The notes beneath the pieces are model-generated. The model had not been told where the DNA came from. It did no database searches and saw only the letters and a list, made by a program, of their open reading frames with translations. The translations under genes were made by a program, and so were the position numbers. From NCBI GenBank assembly GCA_036897485.1, contig JAYMTF010000084.1:1-57502 (forward strand): DNA of 57,502 nt, in the 5' to 3' direction. This document shows, piece by piece, positions 44,061 through 56,357 of the stretch. How positions within the stretch are numbered: position 1 is the first letter of the stretch; every line of letters begins with the position of its first letter. The stretch comes from Pelargonium nanum. Taxonomy: Eukaryota > Streptophyta > Magnoliopsida > Geraniales > Geraniaceae.

Positions 44061-47000
44061 TCAATCCCTCCATTTCCGCTTCTCTCTCTTGGCTTCTCTC
44101 CGATCTTTATCTTTATCACGATGAGATCTGCCGGGAGAATCCGTCCGTTTATGACGTTTGTGGCGATGCGAGTGTTTTCTGCTGCTGCTTCTACTCTTTT
44201 CTCTGTGAGATTCCTTCTTTCTATCTCTTGACCTATGTCGGTCTTCACTAGACGAATCACTGCTTTTGTACCGGCCCCGCCTAGAGTGTTTTCTACTCCT
44301 TTCATCTTCTGATGATGAGGTACCGCTCAAATTATCGGCTTTTGTATGCTCTTGAGCCACCACTTTTTCCTTGTTAGCTTTACCAGATGCGTTCTCAGAG
44401 AAACCACGGACCAGTTCTTCTTTACTTGTGGAGTGAGCAATCTCCTGATGGCGTGGCACCCCTGCGCTATGGGTAGTCTCACTTTCGGCATTTCCCACGT
44501 TCACGTTAGCATTTTCTGTACAAGCACCGGTCTTGGCTTTGTTCATTGGGCAAGGCATCTCAGGGGGAACCTCTAGGCCCAGTTCCTTACCCAACGATTC
44601 CAAAAAATCACCAGCTATCAAACGGTTCAGTGTTGTATTTGCTGCTTCAGCTTTCTTCTCCGGATTTTCCACTTTGTTAAGAATGGGGATATCCCCTTCA
44701 TCATCTGAATCATCAGAGAAAATAGCCTGCACAGATGCAAATAGTGACCAGTGAGAAGCGGGACATATTATTTGGTGATTGTAGCATACGCTGATGTAAG
44801 AACAAAGTGCAATGCAGGACTGTGCACGTCAAGAGAAAACACAACACCTAACGCAACTATGGAAGTTGTTTAATATTGTAAGGTATTTTCTAATCTACAT
44901 TACAAGCAGCAAATCATAAACAGATACTTCAGTATCAAAGATGTTAAATTATAAATATTAAATTGGGCCTTCAACTATCAGCTTAAGCTTTTAGTTGAGT
45001 TGGTTCTTAACATGGTATCAGAGCGTTGGTGACTAAAGGTCCCAGGTTCGAGTCTTGCCGCCACCCATATTAAATTCCAGCACAAGGCAATAAGTGGACC
45101 TGTGCATGGGCCACGTGCAAAGCGATAATGGGCTTGCATGTGAGGGGGTGTGTTAAATTATAAATATTAAATTGGGCCTTCAACTATCAGCTTAAGCTTT
45201 TAGTTGAGTTGGTTCTTAACAAAAGACAACGCCAAAAGATTTAACATATTAATATTGGGCAGGAATAAATATATACCTCAATCCCAAATTGTCAATATGC
45301 ATGACTATCTTAAAGAGTACTAATGCCTGAACTACAAAAAGGTCCCCAGTTGCTATTGTGTTTTCATTTACTCAGTCTATTAAATAATTTAAGCAAAAAG
45401 GATCAAGTGAAGGCATGTCTAACTGTCTAAGGAAGCAAGAATGCTCAGATTGATAGCTTGAAATAGAATTAATATGAATTCAAAGATGAATTTTTTAATG
45501 AAAGTTCAAGATAGCACTAACAGAAAATTTCGAGTCATTGTTTCTATGTCACTGAAGACGCAAGGAAAGATAGATTCAGCTGTCTTATGAGATTTAGAAA
45601 CTCTTCGTGGAGTAGAATAATGAAATTAAATTAACTCAGTGACTCCGATGCAAATGTTAATTACGTAAGAGTCTCTACAAGTGGTTTAAATATTTAAAAA
45701 TAATAATTAAATAAAAAAAGACGCTAATTAACTATATATACACATAATGCAATCAAGTTCCCAACAGTGAAGAATGAGCATGTCGATAGAAGAAACGCTA
45801 CCTTATAGAGGTCAACTGGCCTCTCAACACTTTCAACCTCAACTTCCTTCTCGTTATCTTCCGTTGTTTCTAGAGGATCGGACTGGGGTGCAGAAATTGT
45901 GTTTCTATTCATAGTTTCAGTTTCTTCCACTTTTGTGGCTTTGACATAATCTGGCATGAAAATGAGAGAATCCATCTTGCTCTTAATACGCGGAGGTGGT
46001 GGTGGCTGTAAATTATCATACCATAAAAACATTAGATGAAAACTGCAATAACCAAAAACTTATCAATGTGAAAAAACTTCAATGATTAGTCTACAATATG
46101 AGGAAATGCACTCTAGTCAATAAAGAACCTTTCAACAGAAGTGCGAAAGATTGGAGGGAGAACAGGCATTCTTTTTTCTTCTCCTAGAGTCCAGGGGTTT
46201 CAACATAACTGGGGGGACAAAATGGCCATCTCATATATATTTTTTATATTTTTGTATAATTGAAAGGGACATCAATCCCACAGCATCTAGGTGCGTCCTC
46301 AGGACCCAAAAAGTCAGGAAAAAATCAAATTGTATTTCAACTATGTTTAGAGTCCCACGAACTGTGGAATTTGTTAATATATGCCACCATTTCATATTCT
46401 CAAGATACAATGATACAAAAATATTTACGACATCATTTCATATTCTCTACAATACTAACTACTAAGAAAAAATGAATTGTATGGAGTGTTAAACTTCATG
46501 GTTGCTCTGAGCAAAATGAGAAGAAGCTCAAAGTATCGCAGATTGAAAAACAGATCAACAATAAGGAGAGAAAGCACATATTATGCACAGTACCTTCCCC
46601 ATATAAGGATCAGTAAGATCGAAGCGTTTGCATAGAACAGGTGCAGGACGCCATTGGAACTCTTCCCGCTTTGGGTATAATTTTTTCATTATTAAATCTT
46701 CAGCTTGAACATCTTTAACTTGCTGTTGGAAAATATTAGTATAAAGTAAGCAACATGAACCCGAAAATAGGACTGCAAAGTGCAAACAAATATGTACCAA
46801 CTAAAACATACCTCTAACCCACCAGAAGTGAACTTCGTTCCTCCAGCTGCGGCAAATTCCATAAACTGCGGGGCGGAAAGCTTATTATCTCTAGTCCATT
46901 TCCCTTTCTCTATTGCCTCAGCTGCAGCCTCAAAGTCCAACCTCTCGCGAGCACGAGCACTTTCTGACATGTTACTAGTTCCACCAGAATATGTTGAGCG

Positions 47001-50000
47001 AAGCCCTCCTTCATACTTTTCCTTGAGAAACCGCTCAAATCTTTCCTGCTTTGCTGGATCAGCGGTGAAAGGTTTGGCAACCTTCGGCAACTCATCCTAG
47101 ACCCCACAAAGTTAATAAAGTAAAGACTTTTAGCACTCTAAGAGAAACTTAAGTGTTGAGATAAGTAATATATCCCCCAATTACCTGTTGGGCAAGGGGG
47201 TGGGACCTATACCGTCCAATAATTAGTAAGTTGCAATGAGCATGGACATGTCTACAAGGTACTGGAGACACAGGCACTTGAAAATCCAATGAAGATGTTT
47301 GGGATAACATTAAAACAAAATAAAAGATGAAAACGTATGTGACTCACAAATGATGCAGGCTTCGTGAATGTATCTTTAAGATTGACTTGAAGATGAACTA
47401 AATCAGAAGCAACGGGTAAGTTTGAATCTTTGGAGTCTCTTTCCAATGGCTTTTCCCCTAATATTCTGCCACGACTTTCTGCCGTCATCTGTTGCACACT
47501 TGGTGACAGCTTGCCAACGAACTGCAGCTTGGTTTTATCATTGTTATGCTTTTGTTGCTCTTCCCACAGCTTTCTAGCATAATAATCACTGCCATTTCCT
47601 CCAGCAAGAAAACTAAATAATGGATTTGATTGATTCTTCTCCCTGGATAGATCCTCAAACAGTTTACCACATTTAGCAACTAAAGTTGCAACCCCCTCAA
47701 TTAAGAGTTTCAGATTACTGTCCTCGGGCGGTGGAACCTCTCGTGGCGGAGGATCAGCAACTTTATTGTCAGTCTCCAGAGGACCAGGGAACTTATGCTG
47801 AGGTATAAAATCTTTAGGGATTACAGGAGGATCGAATCTGAAAGTTACAACCAGACAATATATACAAATCAATGTTTCATTTTGCTTTCTTCTTATCAGC
47901 TAATGGCCAGATGTTAATGCACACAAATAGAAAGCTTGTTGTTACCTGCGGGTTTTATACTATGTCAGCCGGGCTTTACCACTTTAGGCCAAGAGGCACT
48001 TTTCCAACACATTTATGTGGACAGTGGAGTTCCCCATAGAATCTAGTTTAAAACCATCTTATTTTACACTAATCTTTTTTTTTTACTGCTCTGCTTCAAG
48101 AGATCAAGTTTATTGAAAATTAAGAGGTATTTCATCCTGTAGTGCTAAATATTATTAATTTAGGGAGATAAATAGTTATTTGTGTATCAAACCCAACCAA
48201 TTTCCAATCATCGTGGCTTTTCCCTGGATGACGAATATGGAAAAACTACCAAACTGAACAGGGTAATATAACCGAGTACCACTTCAACAAAAAATTTACA
48301 CATTCAAACTATTTGTTGTAGTGTGTGTGTGTGTGTGTGTCAACATGGATGCAATGTAGAGTTCAAGTTCATTACATTCCAATTACCTACCTCTCCAACT
48401 GGTAGTCTGATTTTGACGCAATTCTAAAGCCCAGTAGAACCCCTCGTTCCTTTCCATTTAACCTTTTCTTATTGTCTATGATCAATTCTGAAGGCTCCTT
48501 TTCTTCTTCTTCAACATGAGTATCCTCGAACTCAAAACCTGTAGAAACATTTACTTGCTCAGAAAAACAAATACCTCACACACAGTCACACACACACACA
48601 CAGAGAATCTCAGCTATCTTATTAATGGTTGAGACTCAGCCAAACAAGTGAGAGGATGACACGTTATTATATCATCATCCATACCTGTCCCAATGAATTT
48701 GTAGGCGCCGAGCGCCACCTAGATCCCATTGAGTTAAGTTTTGGATGAGTCTCAACCAGTACTAGCTTGGTTGAGACTTATACTCTCTATATATAGATAG
48801 GACTGAAAAGAGTAGCCATGTAGCATTGCAAATAATTACCCGCTAAGACCTAATACTCCCTCCGTCCCAAAATAAGTGTCCCGCTTATCTTGCATTTTTG
48901 TCCCAAAATGAATATTATCTTTCTTTTTTAGGAAGTTAGTTATAACATGAATTACCAAAAATATTCATGTACTAATATAGTATCCCTTGAGTTTGTTAGA
49001 ACACATGTCCATGAGAATTTAACTGTAATTATACAACACTAACTAACTTCTCCTTGATTATTCCTATAATGGAAACAATGACAATCATTTTGGGACAGAG
49101 AGAGTATATTTAAAAGAAAATAATCGGCGATGTGGAATGAGATAGTATACTGCACCGAAGACATATCTCATGGGAGAAACAACCATACATGTATCTTTAA
49201 GAAACTGAATCATGCATAAATAGCACAAAAATTCAAGCCATACTAACTCCAAAACAAGCTTATAATACAAGCACTGAATTGCAGAAATACTAACTAGTTG
49301 AATAGACATCTTCATCTTCAGCATCAAGTTCTTCAAGTGCTCCAATTCCAAAACCAGGAGCAACCTTTCCTGCTGATAAACACAACCTACGAGTTAACCA
49401 ACCTCATCTCTAATATTGAAATCAATTCTAATGAGCAAATAAGAAGCGGAATAAATAAGAGAAAGGAAAGAGAGAGTATACAAGGACATGTAAGCAGATG
49501 AGAAAATGCATATCTTACGTTTGAAACCAAAAAGACTTTCTCTCATTGTAACAGACTTTCTATACCCGGATTCCTTATTGCCAGATACACGTGATCTTTT
49601 CTTCTCTGAGAATAAAACAATTTTTTAAGAACTGTATAGTTAGAAGTACTCACCAATTGTCTAGTTAACTTCAAGAAACCACGTACCTCTAAATTCAGGA
49701 GCATGCTTAAAGGGATCAAAACCTAAACCATGCAAATCATTCTTTGGGTGCAATACATACACCTGAAGTAGAAGGATAACAAATGTCAAACACAGTTCCA
49801 CTCCCTTGTCTCTACCATAAATGAAGTTTCTAAAGATCCAACAGCTACAGATAATAAAATAATTATGATATATATAGTGTCAGCAAAGATAAGATCCTCA
49901 CAGGTGTGCTTTGAGAAGAGTGGACATCATCATTAGTAGGCTGTTCAACAAGACTTTCAAGATCACCTTTGACAGGCTCAGCATCACTAGCTACATTAGC

Positions 50001-53000
50001 ATCATCAGTAGAAAATGCTAAGAACGCTTTCCTAGCTTCCCTGCGAGCATCTGCAAGCAAGTTTATACAGAGTGAGGTTCCTCAGATTTCTTATCAAATC
50101 CAGAAAGAAAGCACTAGTTAAAGGAGAATATGCCAGGAAAATAAGTTTACATACTTCCTTGTAGAGGAGAATAGTAAGTCAACATTATGATAGTATGATC
50201 ATTACAAACTATTTACAAGATAACGTGCCCAATAGAAAAAACATATGAGTTTTGTGTCATTAATTTCTTGGCTGGAGTACAAAAGGCGGGGACAACCCAG
50301 AGTCTCAAGAAGGAAGTTCAAACATGGAAACATGTTTCAGGAGTCATACAAAACCTGATAATTTTTAACTACAGTGTCCAGGAAATGAATCAAGGATTTT
50401 GAAGAACCGCCTTAGAACTGAACCAAAAGTTCTTGACAATTGCATAAAGGTACTACACTAATCTATAAAACACGGACACAATTCGCTCCTAACATGCTAG
50501 CGACACGCGTCCAACACGAAAATTGAAAACTATCATATTAAAAATAAAAAAATAATTATGACATGTTGGTGACACAAGAACAGCCGACGAGCAATTCCAA
50601 AATGTTGTTTTTTTTTCTGAAAAAATAGTTTATTGAAAAAACAACCAAAACCCTAAGAGGGGGTCAGAAACACACTTCACCTAAATCCTGGAAAACTGAA
50701 TGCCAAAAACACACCACCTAACGCATCATGTCCTATGTTTTTTTAGAAATGGTGAACTGAGTGAATCATGCTGTGTATTCATACACCATTACACCCTAAT
50801 GGAAATAGCACTCAAGCACCACCAATTTGGACATGGGACGCAATTTGTCATGGATTTCGTCATTTCCAGACCCAGAAAACATCGAACATAATTTGTTATG
50901 ACGGTAATTTTTGAATAAAGATATTCTATATAAATTAGTTTTAACTTGTACCTATAATCTTTACAACAAAAATAGATTAAAAAACAAACAAGTCAGTGAG
51001 TAAGAAGAAACAACTTATGAATACGCCCATAAATATACTCAAGATGAATAGGCTCATGATGAGAATTATCGTTCTGACAAAGCCTATTTGACACATAATC
51101 TGCTTTCAGCCACACACATTCATTGTGGACAAAACAAAAAGGAAAGAAGTCCAAAAATGGTTCATAAACTATGAGTGCCACTCTATATTGGTTCTTGAAC
51201 TTTCATAGTTTGAACCAAAACAAATCTTTGTCGTTACATTCTATTAGTTTCTCCTTTATAATTGTTGATATGAGTACAAAATAATTTTGAAAAATTTAAA
51301 CTTCTAAGTGGTAATACATCTTGAAGTACACGAGGCATTATTAGCAACAAGTAATTAATTTATTCATTCAAGTTAATGAAATGACACATACATCCTTAAT
51401 TCTTTTTATCTTTTTAAATAATTTTTATTGTCCTGTCAGCTAAGTTAACAGAATGCAACAACAAAAACCATTTTGGTCCAAACTATGAAAGTCTAGGGAG
51501 CATATTGGAGTAAAAATAGTTCAACGACCAATTTGTAGTAGTACTCATGGCTCAAGAACCAATTTGAGACTTTCCAACATAAACCGCAAACCAAAACTCT
51601 CACATTCTTCTCCACCATCTTCTTCAATAAAACCCAAAATTGGAGGATGGGTATGACATATAGCAGCAGCAACGTCGAAAATGGAGTGTTGTTTGGGTCG
51701 AGAGGCTAAGGTGAGGGATGAGTTGACTGGGCCGAAAGAAGAAAGAAAGTGATATGGCAGATTGGTAGCATCCAAGCAAATCCAAATACAAATTAATTTG
51801 AATCTTGGCAGGGTCCTGGAAACCCTATGAATGACAGATAGCAGCAACAGCAGCAAATATGGAGGGTAGTCTAAGTCTTGAGGTTAAGGTACAGGAAGGA
51901 GCCAACTGGGCCAAGAGAAGAAAGAGAGATGGCAGATTGGTAGCATCCAAGCAAATCCAAGTACAAATTTGATTGAATCTCAATGAATTACATTATTTCT
52001 TTATTATTTTAATTCAATAAACAAAATTCATGAATTTGGACAAATCCAAACGAATCAGACTCCAATTTTTAAATCCATCCTTATAGGACATAAGAATAAA
52101 GTTATGTGTCAAAGGTGAGGACATTAGTATATATTACAACTTTACAAGTATCCTAGAAAAAAAAATCAAGGAAAATAACTCACCACAAACTTTTTTTCAA
52201 GTTATCTGCTATTTGTTGCACAAAAGCAAATCAGTCAACAAAAAAATTAACATTTTAGTCAAAGAAAGAATCATCCACAGTTGAAGTAGAGGAGGGCAGA
52301 GGGCTTCAGGAATTCTTTGTGATAATGAATTTCTCTAAATATGACATAATATTTTATTGGTCTACTATACGTCAGTTGTGTTCTATAGCACTGAATTTAG
52401 AGATGCAAAAAAGCTAAAGAGCCAGAAGATGGGGGTAACAAAGGTGAGAATTCTGAAGTGAATTTGTAGTAACACTAGGAATGACATTATTCGATATAAA
52501 GTTGTAGCTTCAATTGAAGATAAAATGAAGGAACACTGTGTAAGGTGGTTTGGACATGTGCAGCATAAAGAGAATAGGGACCCCATGAGAAAATGTGCAG
52601 AAATTTATTTAGGAAAAACTAAATGGGAAGACCTAATTTGACATGGAAAATAATAAGTGAACAAATATATTATAACAGTTGACTAAACAGAGGAGATAGC
52701 ATTGAATCAAATGGAGTAGAGGAGGACAATGCAAACAGAGAATCACTAGTGTTTTACCAAAGAACTAATGCAGTCAACCCCTACATTACTAGGAAAAAGG
52801 GTTGGTTGAAGTAAGGAATCATTTATAGTCTCTAGAACATGAATTTGTTATTTCTTTCAAAATAGGAACGTGTTTTCCCTCAATAGAATGTGGTGTGACT
52901 GCCATGCAAGTGTTCATCCCCCCTCCCATGAAGAGTATCTTTGAATAATTTCGGACAAATGATAATCATAGAGAAGAATATGTCAAGTCAGCTGGATTTA

Positions 53001-56000
53001 TATAAACTAATTTCAGCTAATAGGGGCTGCCTACCTATTTTCTTTTATGTTGTCATTCTAATATGGTATTAGAAATCACAGTACCAATTTTTGTATAGTA
53101 AAACTATACTCAGGTATCATATCAAATGCACGATATAGCTATCAGGAAAAAAAAATACCGTATAAAGAATTGGCACGTGAATCCTTGATAGAATGGCCAT
53201 TACGCCATCCCATCTTGAGCAGCAACTTTACACCTAAGTAATAACAGCAAGGTGAGACTGAGACAAAAACTGTAGAAAATAAATAAATATATATTACTAT
53301 TGCAGAATTGTAGCACAAACCAATAGACTCAGTTGTTGGAAGAATTAATTCATCAGGAACAGGCCCTGGAATAGCTGATGGCCTGCAATACATGAAAAAC
53401 AGAAGCCAATAGAAAGGTTTATGATGTTCTCCACATAAAGAGAAGTTATGAAAGAATATAACTGTTTATTGAAAATGGAAAGAAAAAAAAAACATATGCA
53501 TAAAGACAGACGGATTAATTATCATTCAGTCATTTTTATGAACTATCTAAAGGGGACATAAGGAGACAGGTTTTCCAGAATTGAAGAAATCAGTTTTCAG
53601 GTCATTTCTATATGTGTGCATTGAACGAAAGTCCAGTCACAGCGTGGAAAACCACTACATATTACACCATATTTACAACACTAATCCAATAAAATTTTAA
53701 TCTCATGCAAGTCCCAACAAAATTTACCATGTAGTCTGAAATCTAGAAAACAAAATTTTATAAACAAGCAATGTAGGACCAACTACACCATTGCAAATAA
53801 TCACCAATTAAGACGTATGTAGCAAAAACTCAAAACAAAACCTCTCATGTTGCTCCTTCTCTGCTTGTTTGCGAGCTATTTCTGCAGATGTAAATCCAAA
53901 TGTATCAAACTGCATAGATGTCTTCAGGGATTGGCCTTCCAATTCCTAAAAATAAAATAATGAGTGTTCTATACAAAAATAATAACAATCTACAAATCTC
54001 CAACACTCTCTATGTACTCATTGTTAATAAATGTGCAAAGCATACAAGAATATATTATGAATTATCTTTTGTTCATTACTTTTCACTGGAAATATCTATA
54101 TCCTTCATAAGCTAATATTGCGAAAACGGAAACTGGATGGTTCACAACAAAAAAGAGAAAAGGAAAACAATCATCATTTGTATCTATAGAATATAAATTT
54201 ACCAATGGAATAATTACAACAACAAAAAAATCATGAACCGATTATTTTATTGTCTATAGAATGGTCAACGCCAATCAGAGTCATATAGTGTATACATAAC
54301 TTGATGAAATATGGATATGAAAGTACGAGACAGGAACAAAGCACAACTTTTAAAGCCTGTGTAAGAAAGAAGCATCTACTATTCATCATGTGAATCACCT
54401 AGTCTCCACATCACCAAGCACGGACAATCATCGTTTATGCCAATAGCTCAAACGAATAGAACAAACTTACTTCATGAATATTAAAGTAATACAAGTAGCC
54501 AGCAAATGATATGAAGACTAATAAGTGAAATGTACCAGAGATTCCTAAGACTAGCATGAAATTCTAAATCATATCTTTTAACACGGATACAGCAAAAAGT
54601 AGGGAAAATGGAAAGGCATGAGCCTCTCATTAATTTGAAGTTTGTGACTATGGAGTTGACAAAAATCATTCTATCCAATCAAACAGATAGCATACTCAAA
54701 AGTCTTCTCTAAGAAAATTCAACAAATAGAATTTTTAGTAATTTCCTCTAAGTTCGTGTACAATATGTAGCCCTTTTATTCACAATGCATTGAAGTCTCA
54801 ATGATAGCACAAAAGGCTGACAAATGTCACCTGGAAATTTAGAAAACGATATTTTGCAACACAAATAATTAACATTTGAGTAATGGACAAGAAATGAAAA
54901 GTCAATATTCTGCTAATTCCACGCATTTACCAAACTTCTGATAATTCAAGCATCTGGTCCAAATCACAAAATTAACACAGAAACGGAAACGCTTGAACTA
55001 AACCAAATAACAGTTGAAAAGCAAAAGGGGTATTTTCTTATTTCATTCAAATTCAAACAAATTATACATTCATCTCCGCTTTTCAGGGGATGAAAGAACA
55101 TACCGACTTCTCATCTTCATCTAAGAAGTTCAAAATACTCTGCTGTTTGACTTCAGCTCGGTTTTTTCGAGATGATGTAAATGTCTGCGGAGTCCACCCT
55201 GCCCATGTGTTCCACAAAGTTAACCATCCTTAAAAATTGTTAAACAAAGAAGGCATTTCACACAAATGTAAGATGAAACACACCCTCTTTCGAGCCCACT
55301 GTATTATAATAACCAGCAGCAAATCCTCCAGTAAATGCTCCATGGAATCTTCTTCGTCCTTCTTCATCCGTAACCTGGATTAATTCCAATAAAAACAAAA
55401 ACAAAAGAATTAATTTAATTGATATTGATACATATATCATCAATTTGTTTTTCATAAAGTCAAAAGCAACCATATGTATCATTCCGATGTGAAAATAGGT
55501 TACACGGACAGCAACCATCCTAGAAATGATAGTAAAAATAAACGACGCAAAAGTGCTAAAAAAAACATTGCAAATTTACAAGACAATGAAAGAGTAATCT
55601 TATACCGAACTGTCAAAGCAATTCAACTATCCAGGGTCCACATCATCACAACTCACACAAGCCTTTTGGATAAACCCCATTAAATAATCAAATTAAATTA
55701 ATTCTAAAAGTTAAACAAGGGCACTGAATTGACAGTAAAAACAATTCCATCTAAAGCAACGGATATAACATAAACGAAAACCCAAAAATTTACTAATTGT
55801 AATGGCATGATAATTGAGGCCCAATTCAAAGTCGTCTAACAGTTAAGGGTTATCCATCATCTTGATCAGATCAAGTTGATCTCTTTATCAATATCGTACT
55901 AATATGCATGTTTTGAAATTCAATGACATATTAACACTAATTTACTCTATTTTGCTAGTCGTCTAACAGTTAATGGTTATCCATCATCTTGATCTCTTTA

Positions 56001-56357
56001 TCTATATCGTACTAAGATGCATGTTTCGAAATTCATTGACATATTAATACTAATTTACTCTATTTTGCGAGAAAGCATTAAATATGCTCACAGTGTTAAT
56101 ACTTTACTATTTCATTTCCAGATATCAAACGGAGTCAAATAAAATTAAGTAGCTGCATTTGCAGTTGTATGAAAATTTGCAAAGTAATTCCTAATTTGTT
56201 ACAAAGTCAAAAAGGAAAATACCTCTTGCTTCCATGCAGGGAGGCTACGCAGGTGACCAGAGGCCTCAGCAACAGCTTTTTTCTTACGGGTGGTAACTTG
56301 TTCCTCAGACTCAATTGGTGTACCGCAGAAGACATAATCTTCATGGTCAGAATCCAT
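44061..56357 (-). CDS. TGH: TOUGH (TGH) homologue: G-patch/SWAP RNA-binding protein of miRNA biogenesis
   Basis: Sixteen exons on the minus strand: 56357-56223, 55374-55284, 55198-55104, 53945-53842, 53382-53321, 53233-53159, 50050-49902, 49762-49687, 49605-49519, 49369-49295, 48538-48391, 47837-47348, 47096-46812, 46722-46594, 46005-45802 and 44726-44061. All phases fit; 956 aa versus about 930 in Arabidopsis. Order of parts: [16 protein letters not shown] start; DUF1604-type N-terminus with [21 protein letters not shown]-patch with [17 protein letters not shown] (from about residue 163); SWAP/Surp domain with [23 protein letters not shown] (about 407-460); conserved [10 protein letters not shown] and [10 protein letters not shown] blocks; Lys/Arg/Ser-rich (RS-like) tail. 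In Arabidopsis TGH binds primary miRNA, associates with the DCL1 complex and promotes miRNA and siRNA accumulation in the nucleus. The introns carry a TRIM, MITEs and an RTE fragment; coding sequence looks intact. Confidence 0.95.
44942..45221 (+). mobile_element. Complete 280-bp TRIM/SMART-type LTR element in TGH intron 15
   Basis: Two LTRs of 71 bp, 44942-45012 and 45151-45221, are identical by eye and begin TG and end CA. The initiator-Met-tRNA primer site TGGTATCAGAGC (45013-45024) follows the 5' LTR directly; a purine tract gtgagggggtg (45140-45150) precedes the 3' LTR. The target duplication is AAAGA on both sides (44937-44941 and 45222-45226). The 138-bp interior encodes nothing, but carries CCCAGGTTCGAGTCTTG, a box-B-like tRNA phrase. 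It is inserted antisense to TGH and must rely on proteins of another element. Confidence 0.92.
48318..48340. repeat. (GT)n microsatellite in a TGH intron
   Basis: A run of about ten GT units in the intron between exons 48391-48538 and 47348-47837. Confidence 0.8.
48575..48795. repeat. ctgagactc-family repeat in a TGH intron
   Basis: Contains cacacacacac, gttgagactcagcca, caatgaatttgtaggcgccgagcgcc and gatgagtctcaacca, matching the phrases and order seen in SPPA1 intron 1 (23270-23830). Confidence 0.6.
48856..49104. mobile_element. Stowaway-type MITE in a TGH intron
   Basis: A 249-bp element between TA dinucleotides (48854-48855, 49105-49106). The left end is ctccctccgtcccaaaat, the right end the complement attttgggacagagagag. 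Interior shares gcatgaattaccaa and attcctataat phrases with the copy at 32725-32980, so both belong to one family. Confidence 0.85.
51160..51580. mobile_element. Foldback element in the long TGH intron
   Basis: Inverted phrases pair across about 250 bp: actttcatagtttgaaccaaa (51202-51222) with the complement tttggtccaaactatgaaagt (51471-51491), and attggttcttgaact-type at the outer edges (about 51185) with caagaaccaattt (51552). No ORF; AT-rich loop. Confidence 0.55.
51640..51990. repeat. Tandem duplication in the long TGH intron
   Basis: Two units, about 51655-51800 and 51836-51975, share atagcagcagcaac, gagttgactgggcc / gagccaactgggcc, aagaagaaaga and gatggcagattggtagcatc plus caagcaaatccaa. 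The flanking phrases aatttgaatct / gattgaatctca also recur. Confidence 0.8.
52385..52700 (+). mobile_element. 3' fragment of an RTE-type LINE
   Basis: Translated on the + strand with stops, the segment reads [11 protein letters not shown], then [10 protein letters not shown], then [20 protein letters not shown], then the remnant MRKCAEIYL. This is the well-known C-terminal region after the RT of plant RTE-like elements (MRMLRWM ... ENRLRWFGHVQRR). Only this tail remains, in a TGH intron and antisense to the gene. Confidence 0.7.

Noticed and set aside
45013-45062. tRNA-like sequence ggtatcagagc..ggttcgagtc
   Set aside because: The first part is the LTR-element primer site and no cloverleaf can be drawn.
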